Positions 17,381-25,418 of a stretch of DNA of 33,836 nt are shown piece by piece; within the stretch, counting starts at the first letter, position 1; every line of letters starts with the position of its first letter. Under the pieces are notes generated by a model. The model was not told the DNA's origin and did not search any database. It saw only the letters and a list, made by a program, of their open reading frames with translations. The stretch lies in assembly GCA_012798065.1 (NCBI GenBank), contig JAAZNW010000009.1:1-33836 (forward strand). Reading direction: 5' to 3'. The position numbers and the translations under genes are program-made. The DNA comes from Chloroflexota bacterium (GTDB lineage Bacteria > Chloroflexota > Anaerolineae > Anaerolineales > Anaerolineaceae).

Positions 17381-18253
17381 ATGCTCAAGTACATCCTTAA
17401 GGCAATGCGACCCCGCCAATGGACCAAGAACGCGTTCATTTTCGCTGCCCTCGTTTTCGACCGCAAATTGCTCAACCTTCACGCGTTTTTGCAAACACTG
17501 GCGGCATTTGTGCTCTTCTGTCTTCTTTCCAGCAGCGTGTACTTGATAAACGATATCCTGGACCGTGAATCTGACCGTGCGCACCCGATCAAGAAGAACC
17601 GCCCCATCGCCTCCGGCGATCTGCCAGTGGGCCTGGCTTTAGCCACTGGCATCCTCCTCTTGCTGGTTTCGCTGATAGGAGCATTCTTGCTCTCTCACGG
17701 TTTCTTTTTCATATCGCTGGTGTATTTTACGCTTAATCTAATCTATTCAATCTGGTTAAAGCTAATCCCGATAATTGATGTGTTGGTTATCGCCAGCTGT
17801 TTTGTGCTGCGCGTGGCCGCCGGGGTTTCCGTGATTGAAGTGCAGCGCTTCTCTCCCTGGCTTTACGTCGTCACTACCCTGCTGGCGCTATACCTTGGTT
17901 TCGGAAAGCGCCGCGCAGAACTGGCGGTGCTGGTGAATGACAGCCCTCAATCGCACCGTAAGGTGCTTTCAGGCTATTCTATCCAGTTCATAGACCAGCT
18001 GATCACTGTTGTTTCCGCCACCACTATCATCTCTTATTCTCTTTACACATTCTCCGCCCCAAACCTTCCTGAAAACCATTCGATGATGCTGACGATCCCG
18101 TTTGTGCTTTATGGTATTTTCCGTTATCTCTTCCTCATCAACAAACACAACGCGGGTGGTGAACCTGAAGAAATCTTGCTCAAAGACCGTCCAATCCAGT
18201 TGACCGTGCTCTTGTGGGGAGTGGCAGTGATGGTGATTTTTTACCTTTTTTAG
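17381..18253 (+). CDS. UbiA-family prenyltransferase, decaprenyl-phosphate phosphoribosyltransferase-like
   Basis: This 290-residue membrane protein has the UbiA signature NDxxDxxxD at N57-D65, extended as DRAHPIKKNRPIASG. That extension, with the N-terminal RPRQWTKN and the later LGFGKRRAEL, is typical of decaprenyl-phosphate phosphoribosyltransferases (DPPR synthases such as mycobacterial UbiA). These transfer 5-phosphoribose from PRPP to polyprenyl phosphate at the inner membrane face, the first step to polyprenyl-phospho-arabinose. About eight to nine hydrophobic helices fit the fold. It starts the rightward operon with mvk 7 nt downstream. DprE1/DprE2-type epimerases are not in the window, so whether the pathway continues to arabinose is unknown. 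Other UbiA reactions are possible but fit the motifs less well. Confidence 0.85.
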   Translation: MLKYILKAMRPRQWTKNAFIFAALVFDRKLLNLHAFLQTLAAFVLFCLLSSSVYLINDILDRESDRAHPIKKNRPIASGDLPVGLALATGILLLLVSLIGAFLLSHGFFFISLVYFTLNLIYSIWLKLIPIIDVLVIASCFVLRVAAGVSVIEVQRFSPWLYVVTTLLALYLGFGKRRAELAVLVNDSPQSHRKVLSGYSIQFIDQLITVVSATTIISYSLYTFSAPNLPENHSMMLTIPFVLYGIFRYLFLINKHNAGGEPEEILLKDRPIQLTVLLWGVAVMVIFYLF

Positions 18254-18260
18254 GTGAGCC

Positions 18261-19217
18261 GTGCCAGCCATCACATCATCATCCCCGGGTAAGATTATCC
18301 TTTGTGGTGAGCACGCTGTCGTTTATGGCGCTCCCGCCATCGCCCTGCCTGTATTTCAGCTTAACACGAAAACCACCATCCTTGCCCAACCAAGCGCGCC
18401 TGAAGGCAAAGTGAGAATGATTGCCCCTTGTATTGGTCTCGATAGTGATCTTGAATCGCTCGCGGACAATCACCCATTAAAAGCAACCACCGCCCTGGTA
18501 ATGCAAAAAATGGGGGTTACCAGGCTTCAGGCATGTGAGATACGCATCAACACCACCATCCCAATCGCCACTGGACTGGGCTCCAGCGCTTCGGTCACCG
18601 TATCGCTCGCGCGGGCGTTGTCTGCTTTCCTTGGCAACCCCATCCCCGACGAACTGGTCAATCAAATCGCCTTTGAAATTGAGAAACTGCATCACGGTAC
18701 GCCTTCCGGCATCGACAACACCGTCGTCACCTACCAGGTACCGGTTTACTTTGTTAAGGGGGAACCGATTGAACACCTCAAGATTCGCCACCCCTTCACG
18801 CTGGTGATTGCGGATTCTGGTGCTGCCAGCCTGACGGCAGAAACCGTGGCCCGCGTTCGCGAACGCTGGCTTGCCGATAAAGAACGTTACGACACCATCT
18901 TTGCCAACATCGCTGACCTATCGCGGGAGGTGAAAGAGAACCTCGAAAAAAATGATCTGAACCAGCATGGCGAGCTGCTCAGCAGAAACCATGAACTTCT
19001 ACAAGCGCTGGGAGTCTCCACTCCAATGCTGGATGATTTGGTCAACTGCGCGCTTCAAGCAGGGGCGCTTGGGGCAAAGTTGTCCGGTGGGGGCGGTGGC
19101 GGGAATATCATCGCGCTTGTGCACCATACGCAAGCAGATAGTATTTCCAGGGCGTTAGAGCAGCAGGGAGCCGTGCGCACCATCACCACCACCCTCGCAC
19201 CAGGGCGAGGTGCCTGA
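18261..19217 (+). CDS. mvk: mevalonate kinase (GHMP kinase)
   Basis: This 318-residue GHMP kinase phosphorylates mevalonate at C5. The three family motifs are clear: PGKIILCGEHAVVYG at 9-23, PIATGLGSSAS at 101-111 (ATP loop) and KLSGGGGGGN at 273-282. HHGTPSGIDN supplies the conserved Asp expected at the active site. EHAVVYG and HGTPSGID point to mevalonate kinase rather than galactokinase, homoserine kinase or phosphomevalonate decarboxylase. It starts at GTG 18261 behind AGGTGA, directly after the prenyltransferase stop, and its TGA overlaps the IPK ATG by one base. Coupling to IPK indicates a mevalonate route to isoprenoids. The remaining mevalonate enzymes are not in the window. Confidence 0.92.
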   Translation: MPAITSSSPGKIILCGEHAVVYGAPAIALPVFQLNTKTTILAQPSAPEGKVRMIAPCIGLDSDLESLADNHPLKATTALVMQKMGVTRLQACEIRINTTIPIATGLGSSASVTVSLARALSAFLGNPIPDELVNQIAFEIEKLHHGTPSGIDNTVVTYQVPVYFVKGEPIEHLKIRHPFTLVIADSGAASLTAETVARVRERWLADKERYDTIFANIADLSREVKENLEKNDLNQHGELLSRNHELLQALGVSTPMLDDLVNCALQAGALGAKLSGGGGGGNIIALVHHTQADSISRALEQQGAVRTITTTLAPGRGA

Positions 19218-20029
19218 TGACAACTCCCCTCTTTTTCCTCAAGCTCGGTGGCTCTCTCATCACAAATAAAAACATCCCGCACCAAGCCAGGTCAGATGTG
19301 TTGAAGCGCCTGGCGGATGAAATTGCCAGGGCATTGACCGATCAGCCTGGAGTTCGGTTACTTTTAGGGCATGGTTCAGGTTCCTTTGGGCATATCCCCG
19401 CGAAAAAATACCAAACACGTGATGGCGTTGCCACTTTTGCACAGTGGCGCGGTCTGGTAGAGGTTTGGCATGAAGCTCGGGCTCTCAATACCATCGTGAT
19501 GGAGGTTTTACATGAAAGTGGCGTTCACGCGATGGCTTTTCCACCAAGCGCCCAGGTCATCACCTCTTCTCACAAAATCACCCACTGGGACACGACGCAA
19601 ATCGCTGCTTGTCTCGATAATGGCATTCTGCCAGTGGTCTACGGTGATGTGGTCTTTGATCAAACCATCGGCGGCACAATTCTATCCACTGAAGAGCAAT
19701 TTGAATTTCTGGCAGCGATCTTCAAGCCTGCTCGCGTTTTGCTCGCCGGTATCGAAAAGGGTGTTTGGATGGATTTTCCTAAAAGGAAAGAACTGCTGGA
19801 TGCCATCACGCCGCGAAACCTTGCCATGGTGGATCCTCACCTTGAATCATCAGAGAGCCCGGACGTGACAGGCGGCATGCGTAGTAAGGTTCACAACATG
19901 ATGAACCTTGTGACGAACCTGCACTGTCAGCAGGTATTGATCTTTTCCGGTCTTGATGAGGGCAACGTGTTCCAGGCGTTGACCGGGAGAAAAGTGGGCA
20001 CCTGTATAACCCTGGATAAAAAAGGATAG
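19217..20029 (+). CDS. isopentenyl phosphate kinase
   Basis: This 270-residue amino-acid-kinase-fold protein begins FFLKLGGSLIT, with Lys9 as the ATP-phosphate contact. It has GHGSGSFGH at 51-59, where His59 corresponds to the histidine of archaeal isopentenyl phosphate kinases that distinguishes them from glutamate and aspartate kinases. Further motifs are PVVYGDVVFD and a C-terminal DVTGGM. It converts isopentenyl phosphate to IPP, the last step of the alternative mevalonate pathway known from archaea and some Chloroflexi such as Roseiflexus. It overlaps mvk by one base (TGATG) and has GAGGTG as Shine-Dalgarno. Its presence implies a phosphomevalonate decarboxylase elsewhere in the genome. 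Confidence 0.93.
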   Translation: MTTPLFFLKLGGSLITNKNIPHQARSDVLKRLADEIARALTDQPGVRLLLGHGSGSFGHIPAKKYQTRDGVATFAQWRGLVEVWHEARALNTIVMEVLHESGVHAMAFPPSAQVITSSHKITHWDTTQIAACLDNGILPVVYGDVVFDQTIGGTILSTEEQFEFLAAIFKPARVLLAGIEKGVWMDFPKRKELLDAITPRNLAMVDPHLESSESPDVTGGMRSKVHNMMNLVTNLHCQQVLIFSGLDEGNVFQALTGRKVGTCITLDKKG

Positions 20030-20033
20030 TGAC

Positions 20034-21185
20034 ATGAAATTCGACCGCGCTTATCTGGAAAAAATTGAAGAAGAAACCCTGGCGACTTACGCCGTTCACG
20101 CCAGCCGCTCCAAAGGCAGAAAATACCCTGAAAACGAGCCGCTGTACCGTACCTGTTTCCAAAGAGACCGTGACCGGGTTCTACACACAACCTCTTTCCG
20201 CAGGTTGGAATACAAAACCCAGGTGTTCATTAATTACGAGGGCGATTATTACCGCACCCGCCTGACCCATACGCTGGAAGTGGCGCAAATCGGTCGCACA
20301 ATCGCCCGGGCGATGGGTGCAAACGAAGACCTGGTGGAAACCATCTGCATGGCGCACGACCTCGGTCACCCGCCTTTTGGACACTCCGGGGAAACCACCC
20401 TGAACCAATTGATGGAAGGGTATGGCGGGTTCAACCATAATCACCAGTCTTACCGCATCGTGACGGAATTAGAGCATCGCTACGCGCAGTTTCCGGGACT
20501 CAACCTTTCCTGGGAGGTGCTCGAAGGGATCGTCAAGCATGAAACCGAATATGATAAGACCGACGCGCTGGATTATGACCCGCATTTGCGCGGTCACCTG
20601 GAAGCTCAAATCACCAATGTCGCCGATGAGCTGGCTTACACCGCTCACGACCTGGATGATGGGTTGCGTTCGGGGATGATCACCACAGATATGTTATCCG
20701 AGATAGACCTGTGGAACATGGTAATGGAAAGGCTCAATATTCATTCCCGCCAGTTGGATGACCTGACCCGCCACAGTATCATCCGCGAGCTGATCGGCCT
20801 GGAAGTGGATAGCATGATCAGTGAATCCAATGAGCGCCTTCAGCGAAGTGGTGTTAAAACACTCGCTGACTTGCAGTCGCACGCTCAAAACGTGGTAGGG
20901 TTTGATGACGTGATGCGCGCACGAAACCGCGAACTTAAAGATTTCCTCTATAAGAACATGTATCGGCATTACCGGGTCGTGCGCATGCAAAAGAAGGCGG
21001 AGCGAATTTTATCGGAATTGTTCCACGCCTATGTTTCGGAGCCCAACATGCTCCCAATACATTTCCAGGATCAGCTCGAGATCAAAGGAAAAGAAAAGAC
21101 CATTTGCGATTACCTGGCAGGAATGACAGACCGTTTTGCTGTTGACGAATATCAAAAGTTATTCGATCCCTCACTGCTGCCGTAA
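20034..21185 (+). CDS. dgt: deoxyguanosinetriphosphate triphosphohydrolase (dGTPase-like HD protein)
   Basis: This 383-residue HD-superfamily hydrolase has the dGTPase N-terminal signature FQRDRDRVLHTTSFRRL at 42-58 and the metal site made by His79 in RLTHTLEV and His108-Asp109 in MAHDLGHPPFGHSG. Later ADELAYTAHDLDDG supplies the conserved Asp. Family members cleave dGTP or other dNTPs to the nucleoside and triphosphate, influencing dNTP pools. The length matches the shorter class of dGTPase-like proteins rather than the roughly 500-residue E. coli Dgt. ATG 20034 is preceded by AAGGA and lies 4 nt after the IPK stop, so it belongs to the rightward operon. Its link to isoprenoid genes appears to be positional only. 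Confidence 0.92.
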   Translation: MKFDRAYLEKIEEETLATYAVHASRSKGRKYPENEPLYRTCFQRDRDRVLHTTSFRRLEYKTQVFINYEGDYYRTRLTHTLEVAQIGRTIARAMGANEDLVETICMAHDLGHPPFGHSGETTLNQLMEGYGGFNHNHQSYRIVTELEHRYAQFPGLNLSWEVLEGIVKHETEYDKTDALDYDPHLRGHLEAQITNVADELAYTAHDLDDGLRSGMITTDMLSEIDLWNMVMERLNIHSRQLDDLTRHSIIRELIGLEVDSMISESNERLQRSGVKTLADLQSHAQNVVGFDDVMRARNRELKDFLYKNMYRHYRVVRMQKKAERILSELFHAYVSEPNMLPIHFQDQLEIKGKEKTICDYLAGMTDRFAVDEYQKLFDPSLLP

Positions 21186-21187
21186 GT

Positions 21188-21193
21188 TATAAT
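21188..21193 (+). promoter_or_regulatory. candidate -10 box upstream of greA
   Basis: A consensus TATAAT sits between the dgt stop and greA, with room for a start site near 21200 and then AAGGGAG before the ATG at 21213. No -35 at standard spacing is visible, so it may be a weak internal promoter; greA could also be read from the upstream operon. Confidence 0.35.
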
Positions 21194-21212
21194 CGCACCC
21201 AAGGGAGTCTAC

Positions 21213-21680
21213 ATGAATCAACCTTCATATCTTACCCGAGAAGGCGCTGAGAAGTTGCGCGCTGAACTGAAACACCTTGAAGGCCCAATCAGGCAGGAAC
21301 TGGCGAAAAGGCTGCGAGCTGCTATTCAGATGGGTGACCTCTCCGAAAATGCTGATTATGCGGCGGCTAAAGAAGAACAGGCGTTTGTTGAGGGCCGTAT
21401 CCAGGAACTGACGCAGATATTGCGCGACGTCGTGCTCATTGAAGATGGCCCCAGCCACACAGGCAAAATTCAAATCGGCTCGACCGTGACCATCCAGGAG
21501 GACCAGGAAGAAGAAGAAACCTTCCATATCGTCGGTCCTCAAGAAGCGGATCCACGGCGCGGAAAGATCTCTTATGATTCGCCAATCGGTCAGGCGCTCT
21601 TAGGGCACCAAGAAGGCGACAGGATAACCGCCAACACGCCTGCCGGAGAACTCCATTTCCGTATTCTAAAAGTAAAATAA
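21213..21680 (+). CDS. greA: transcription elongation factor GreA
   Basis: This 155-residue protein has normal GreA length and layout. An N-terminal antiparallel coiled coil (about residues 1-75) carries the acidic tip in MGDLSENADYAAAKEEQ, whose Asp/Glu residues coordinate Mg2+ in the RNA polymerase active site and stimulate cleavage of backtracked RNA. The C-terminal FKBP-like domain has SPIGQALLGHQEGD and ends with TPAGELHFRILKVK. The Shine-Dalgarno AAGGGAG lies 5 nt before the ATG. It closes the rightward operon and is followed immediately by a strong hairpin terminator. Confidence 0.96.
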   Translation: MNQPSYLTREGAEKLRAELKHLEGPIRQELAKRLRAAIQMGDLSENADYAAAKEEQAFVEGRIQELTQILRDVVLIEDGPSHTGKIQIGSTVTIQEDQEEEETFHIVGPQEADPRRGKISYDSPIGQALLGHQEGDRITANTPAGELHFRILKVK

Positions 21681-21707
21681 AATAATCCGGGGTTCTCCCG
21701 GATTATT
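21681..21707. terminator. bidirectional intrinsic terminator between greA and the convergent unknown gene
   Basis: An 11-bp perfect stem, AATAATCCGGG paired with CCCGGATTATT, encloses a 5-nt loop GTTCT. A/T-rich flanks on both sides give U-rich tails in either direction. It starts one base after the greA stop and lies 17 nt from the stop of the leftward gene at 21724, so it can end both operons. Confidence 0.88.
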
Positions 21708-21723
21708 CTTCAATCGTCTGGTA

Positions 21724-23037
21724 TTACTTCGGCCAAACCGAAAGCTCCAGCGTCATGCGCTGGAAGAAACTACTGGCAGGCAGCGCACCCTGCCCATAAA
21801 CCATTTCAACCACCCGGGCCTCAAGCTGGAGCGTGGCCGTTTCCAATAGTAATTGCTGACCGGATTCAATCTGGACCAACTCACCTTTCGAAGCCAGGCG
21901 CTGCTTCACTCCCGCATCGTTCATGGCATGAGCGCTGAGCAACACCTTGGTAACGGTCTGGATGTCATTCTTATCAAAAAGCCATACTTCAAAAGCGGTT
22001 ACCTTCTTCGGGTCTCCCACGCCGATCGTATCCAGAATGCCTACACCACATTCACCCAGGAATGAGCCGTTCGGTGCGTCAATACTGAAACTGTCATCGT
22101 ACAGGTCATCGCCGATCACATAGGTGGTCATAAAGTGAGCCACCGGGTCAGAATGATGAGGAAGCGTAGCGCGCACTCCAGGGCTCTTCAATGGAGGGGT
22201 TTTGGCAACATCCTGAGCCCCCTCAAGGATGTCAGGAATTTCCATCTCGTCGACATCGTCCATTTCCTCGGGTTCGCTGAAGTAATCCATCGGTGGCGTA
22301 TCAACCGATTCGTGATGAATGGCCGTTGGTGGCGGCGGTGTTGCAGCAGCGGGGTATTCAGGCGCATCGTCGTAGGGCTCATCTTGAGCGAATCTTTCTT
22401 CTTCATCCCATGCGTGAGGAATTTCTTCTGATGTGCGGCGATTGCGGATGAAAAAGATGTAGATCAATGCCCCACCGATAAGCAGGAAAACCACGCAAAG
22501 AAGGGATAAAAGCAACACACTTCCGCCTTTTTTCTCTTTTGGCGCATTATTCCCGGGTAAGGGAATGGCCGTCGAACCCGCGATTTCTGCAGTCGCCAAT
22601 GGTTCTGTTGCCTTGATCTCAGCCTGATCGCCATCCGGTTGATTGTTTGCTTCTGTCTCCGGCACAACCTGCTCACCCGTCACCAAAGCGGTTTTCAGGC
22701 TCTGGATTACCTTATCGGTTGGTGCGTAATTGCACCCGCCTGCAGCCAGGTTATCGAACAGGAATGGGTTTTTCTTAATATCCACGCCAAGCGAATTTAT
22801 GCGTGCGCCAGCCAGTGCGGCATCATGGTTCACACTGTATGAATCCACAACCATACAGAGGTACTGGTTCTTCAGGTCCTGGCGTAAAAAGCTGGCATCC
22901 GCATCTTTCCACTTGACTGGCCACAGCCACCAACCCAATATGGGCAAGCCGATGATCAGGCCGATCACGAAGCCGGCGATGGCTGTATATAGTGGTTTAT
23001 CGATCAACTTGAAAAAAACATCACGCAACTTATCCAT
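21724..23037 (-). CDS. unknown two-TM membrane protein with acidic proline-rich linker and C-terminal domain
   Basis: I do not recognise this 437-residue protein. It has a first hydrophobic helix at about residues 18-38 (AIAGFVIGLIIGLPILGWWL), a region of about 130 residues with two Cys (in YLCMVV and GGCNYAP), and a second helix at about 172-195 (SVLLLSLLCVVFLLIGGAL). An acidic, proline-rich stretch with a PPPP run follows to about residue 295. The last 140 residues begin HFMTTYVIGDDLYDDSF and look like a folded alpha/beta domain. Both ends are probably cytoplasmic, with the Cys-containing segment outside. ATG 23037 is preceded by CAGGAG with 6-nt spacing. It lies 63 nt after topA on the same strand and ends at the shared terminator, so it is probably the last gene of the ffh-topA operon. 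No function can be assigned. Confidence 0.75.
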   Translation of the reverse strand: MDKLRDVFFKLIDKPLYTAIAGFVIGLIIGLPILGWWLWPVKWKDADASFLRQDLKNQYLCMVVDSYSVNHDAALAGARINSLGVDIKKNPFLFDNLAAGGCNYAPTDKVIQSLKTALVTGEQVVPETEANNQPDGDQAEIKATEPLATAEIAGSTAIPLPGNNAPKEKKGGSVLLLSLLCVVFLLIGGALIYIFFIRNRRTSEEIPHAWDEEERFAQDEPYDDAPEYPAAATPPPPTAIHHESVDTPPMDYFSEPEEMDDVDEMEIPDILEGAQDVAKTPPLKSPGVRATLPHHSDPVAHFMTTYVIGDDLYDDSFSIDAPNGSFLGECGVGILDTIGVGDPKKVTAFEVWLFDKNDIQTVTKVLLSAHAMNDAGVKQRLASKGELVQIESGQQLLLETATLQLEARVVEMVYGQGALPASSFFQRMTLELSVWPK

Positions 23038-23100
23038 AGTTAACTCCTGGAGATAGTAGTTGATCCAGTTATCTCGTTAACTACGTTGCAATTATTATGC

Positions 23101-25404
23101 CTAATCGGGAATTGGCACCCCGAGCTCTTCGATCAGAACAGACTCCTCGCAAACCATGCATTGGGCTTCACGCTTGTTCGCTACCACCATCCACCCGCCA
23201 CATTTTGGACAGGGTACAGGTAACGGTCTTTTCCAACTGGTGAAGTCGCAATTAGGGTAGTTGCTGCAGGCAAAAAAGATTCTCCCCTTTCGGGTCTTGC
23301 GCAGCACCACGTCGCCGTCGTCCTTCGGGCAGGTCACGCCAATTTTCTCCAGCAGGGCTTCTGTATGGCGGCAAGCCGGGAAGTTGGAGCAACTGATGAA
23401 CTTGCCATATCGCCCCCAGCGGATGACCAGGTCGTGCCCGCAATTCGGGCAGGCGCGGCCAATTTTTTCGGGCTCTGTCTTGGTAACAGGCATCTCCGCC
23501 TGCGCCCTCTTGACCTGAGGTTCAAATGTAGTGTAAAAATCCGCCAACACTTTATGCCAGTCTTCTTTACCCGCGGCCACCTGGTCCAGGTGGGCTTCCA
23601 TACCGGCGGTAAAGTTCAGATCGACAATGTCCGGGAAATGCTCGACCACGAGGTCATTGACTAAAATTCCCGTCTCAGTAGGCGAAAGCCTTTTTGCCTC
23701 GCGAAGCACGTAACCCCGCTGCTGAATGGTAGAAAGGATCGGGGCGTAAGTTGAAGGGCGTCCAATGCCATATTCCTCCAGAACCTGTACCAGCGAGGCT
23801 TCAGTATAGCGAGGGGGTGGTTGGGTAAAGTGTTGTTCGGGTATAAGTCTTTTAAGGTGTTGCGCCTGACCTTCCACCAACCCGGCTGGAATGCGCACAT
23901 TTTCTGTTTCTTCTGTTTTCAGGTCCTCATCAACTGTTTCTTCATACACGATCAAAAAACCCGGGAATTTAATGGTAGAGCCTGATGCCCTGAAAAGATA
24001 TTGATGATCTTTACCAGTGGCGGTCACCTCTACAGAGATCGTGTCATAAACGGCGGATTCCATTTGCGATGCTACGAAGCGCTGCCAGATCAGCTGGTAT
24101 AGCTTGGACTGTTCGGAAGAAAGGAACTCCTTTATCTTTTCAGGTTGGCGCAGTACCGAAGTTGGTCTGATGGCTTCGTGCGCTTCCTGGGCTGAAACAG
24201 CTCTGGTTTTATATTGCGGTGGCTTTTCTGGCAGAAAGCCAGCCCCATAGGTCTGTTGGATAAACGAGCGGGCTTCTTCTTGAGCCACTTCTGCCACATT
24301 GGTTGAATCGGTGCGCATATAGGTAATGAGGCCAGTTGCGCCGCCCTCGCCAACCTCGAGCCCCTCATAAAGTTGTTGGGCAATCATCATGGTGCGCCTG
24401 GCGGTGTAGCCTAACCTCCTGGAAGCTTCCTGCTGCAGGGTGCTGGTGATAAAAGGCGCCGATGGTTTTCGGCGGCGTTCGCTCTTTTTAATGCGGGTTA
24501 CCGCAAAGGGTGATGCCTCGATATCCGCCAGGTAACCATCCACAACCTCCTTGTTGCCCAGGTCGGGGTCAACCTCATCGATCTTTGCCAGTTTGGTCAT
24601 GTAACTGGTTTTTTTGCCCTCGGGGGTGAGTTCGGCATGGATCGACCAGTATTCTACCGGGACAAACACCTCTATCTCCCGCTCGCGTTCCACAATGAGC
24701 CGCAGCGCCACTGATTGGACCCTGCCAGCAGATAAGCGGCTGCGCACCTTCTCCCACAACACCGGGCTGATGGAATAGCCAACCAATCGATCAAGGATGC
24801 GGCGCGCCTGCTGGGCGTCGACCAGGTCCATATTGATTTCGCGCGGCTGTGAAAACGCCTCGTTTATCGCGTGGTCAGTTATTTCATGAAAAACCACTCT
24901 CCTGGAGAGTTTTGGTTCGATCTGGGCAGCTTCTAACAGGTGCCAGGCAATGGCTTCTCCCTCCCGGTCAGGGTCTGTTGCCAGGTAGATTTCTGCCGCC
25001 TCTTTGGCCAGCGCTTTCAGTTCTTTCACGACCGGTCGTTTTTCGTTCGGAACCCGGTATTTTGGCAAAAAGTTGTTTTCAACGTCTACAGAAAGTTCTG
25101 AACGCAGCAGATCGCGCACATGCCCCACGGAAGCCCGCACCGTGTAGTCCTTGCCCAAAAACCGCCCCACCGTTTTCGCTTTTGCGGGAGATTCTACAAT
25201 CACCAGTTTGCCGCTGCGCGGTTTGGCGTGCAGTCTCTTTGGTCGTTCAAGGCCGGCGTGAGCAGGCGTTTCTCCTATCCGATACAGGCTGGTGTTGCAC
25301 ACAGGGCACTTTCCGCGGGTCACAGGCGTCCCGAGCGCATTGAACTCTGCGTTGGGAGATTCAATCTCTCTTTTTTGTTTACACTTGACGCAATAGGCTT
25401 CCAC
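23101..25404 (-). CDS. topA: DNA topoisomerase I with N-terminal zinc ribbon
   Basis: This type IA topoisomerase relaxes negative supercoils. The ORF track begins at 25494 inside manC, but GTG 25404 behind GGAGAG (6-nt spacing) is the clear start, giving 767 residues. An N-terminal zinc ribbon (about 1-43, with YCVKCK and CPVCN) resembles DUF5679 and is not part of the E. coli enzyme. The TOPRIM domain follows with VIVESPAKAKTV and ATDPDREGEAIAWHL, and the catalytic Tyr362 lies in LITYMRTDS. The C-terminus has zinc fingers: CPNCGHDLV with CSNFPAC is complete, the next begins CPKDDGD with only one Cys before CSNYPNC, and a last CPKCGGW/CMVC follows. Its Shine-Dalgarno overlaps the manC stop codon, indicating coupled translation. 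Confidence 0.96.
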   Translation of the reverse strand: MEAYCVKCKQKREIESPNAEFNALGTPVTRGKCPVCNTSLYRIGETPAHAGLERPKRLHAKPRSGKLVIVESPAKAKTVGRFLGKDYTVRASVGHVRDLLRSELSVDVENNFLPKYRVPNEKRPVVKELKALAKEAAEIYLATDPDREGEAIAWHLLEAAQIEPKLSRRVVFHEITDHAINEAFSQPREINMDLVDAQQARRILDRLVGYSISPVLWEKVRSRLSAGRVQSVALRLIVEREREIEVFVPVEYWSIHAELTPEGKKTSYMTKLAKIDEVDPDLGNKEVVDGYLADIEASPFAVTRIKKSERRRKPSAPFITSTLQQEASRRLGYTARRTMMIAQQLYEGLEVGEGGATGLITYMRTDSTNVAEVAQEEARSFIQQTYGAGFLPEKPPQYKTRAVSAQEAHEAIRPTSVLRQPEKIKEFLSSEQSKLYQLIWQRFVASQMESAVYDTISVEVTATGKDHQYLFRASGSTIKFPGFLIVYEETVDEDLKTEETENVRIPAGLVEGQAQHLKRLIPEQHFTQPPPRYTEASLVQVLEEYGIGRPSTYAPILSTIQQRGYVLREAKRLSPTETGILVNDLVVEHFPDIVDLNFTAGMEAHLDQVAAGKEDWHKVLADFYTTFEPQVKRAQAEMPVTKTEPEKIGRACPNCGHDLVIRWGRYGKFISCSNFPACRHTEALLEKIGVTCPKDDGDVVLRKTRKGRIFFACSNYPNCDFTSWKRPLPVPCPKCGGWMVVANKREAQCMVCEESVLIEELGVPIPD

Positions 25405-25418
25405 AGTCGGCTCTCCTA
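25402..25418 (-). promoter_or_regulatory. stop-codon/Shine-Dalgarno overlap setting the topA GTG start
   Basis: The manC TAG (25418-25416) is the left part of TATAGGAGAG, which serves as Shine-Dalgarno for the topA GTG 6 nt downstream. This decides the start against the longer ORF and suggests translational coupling. Confidence 0.7.
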
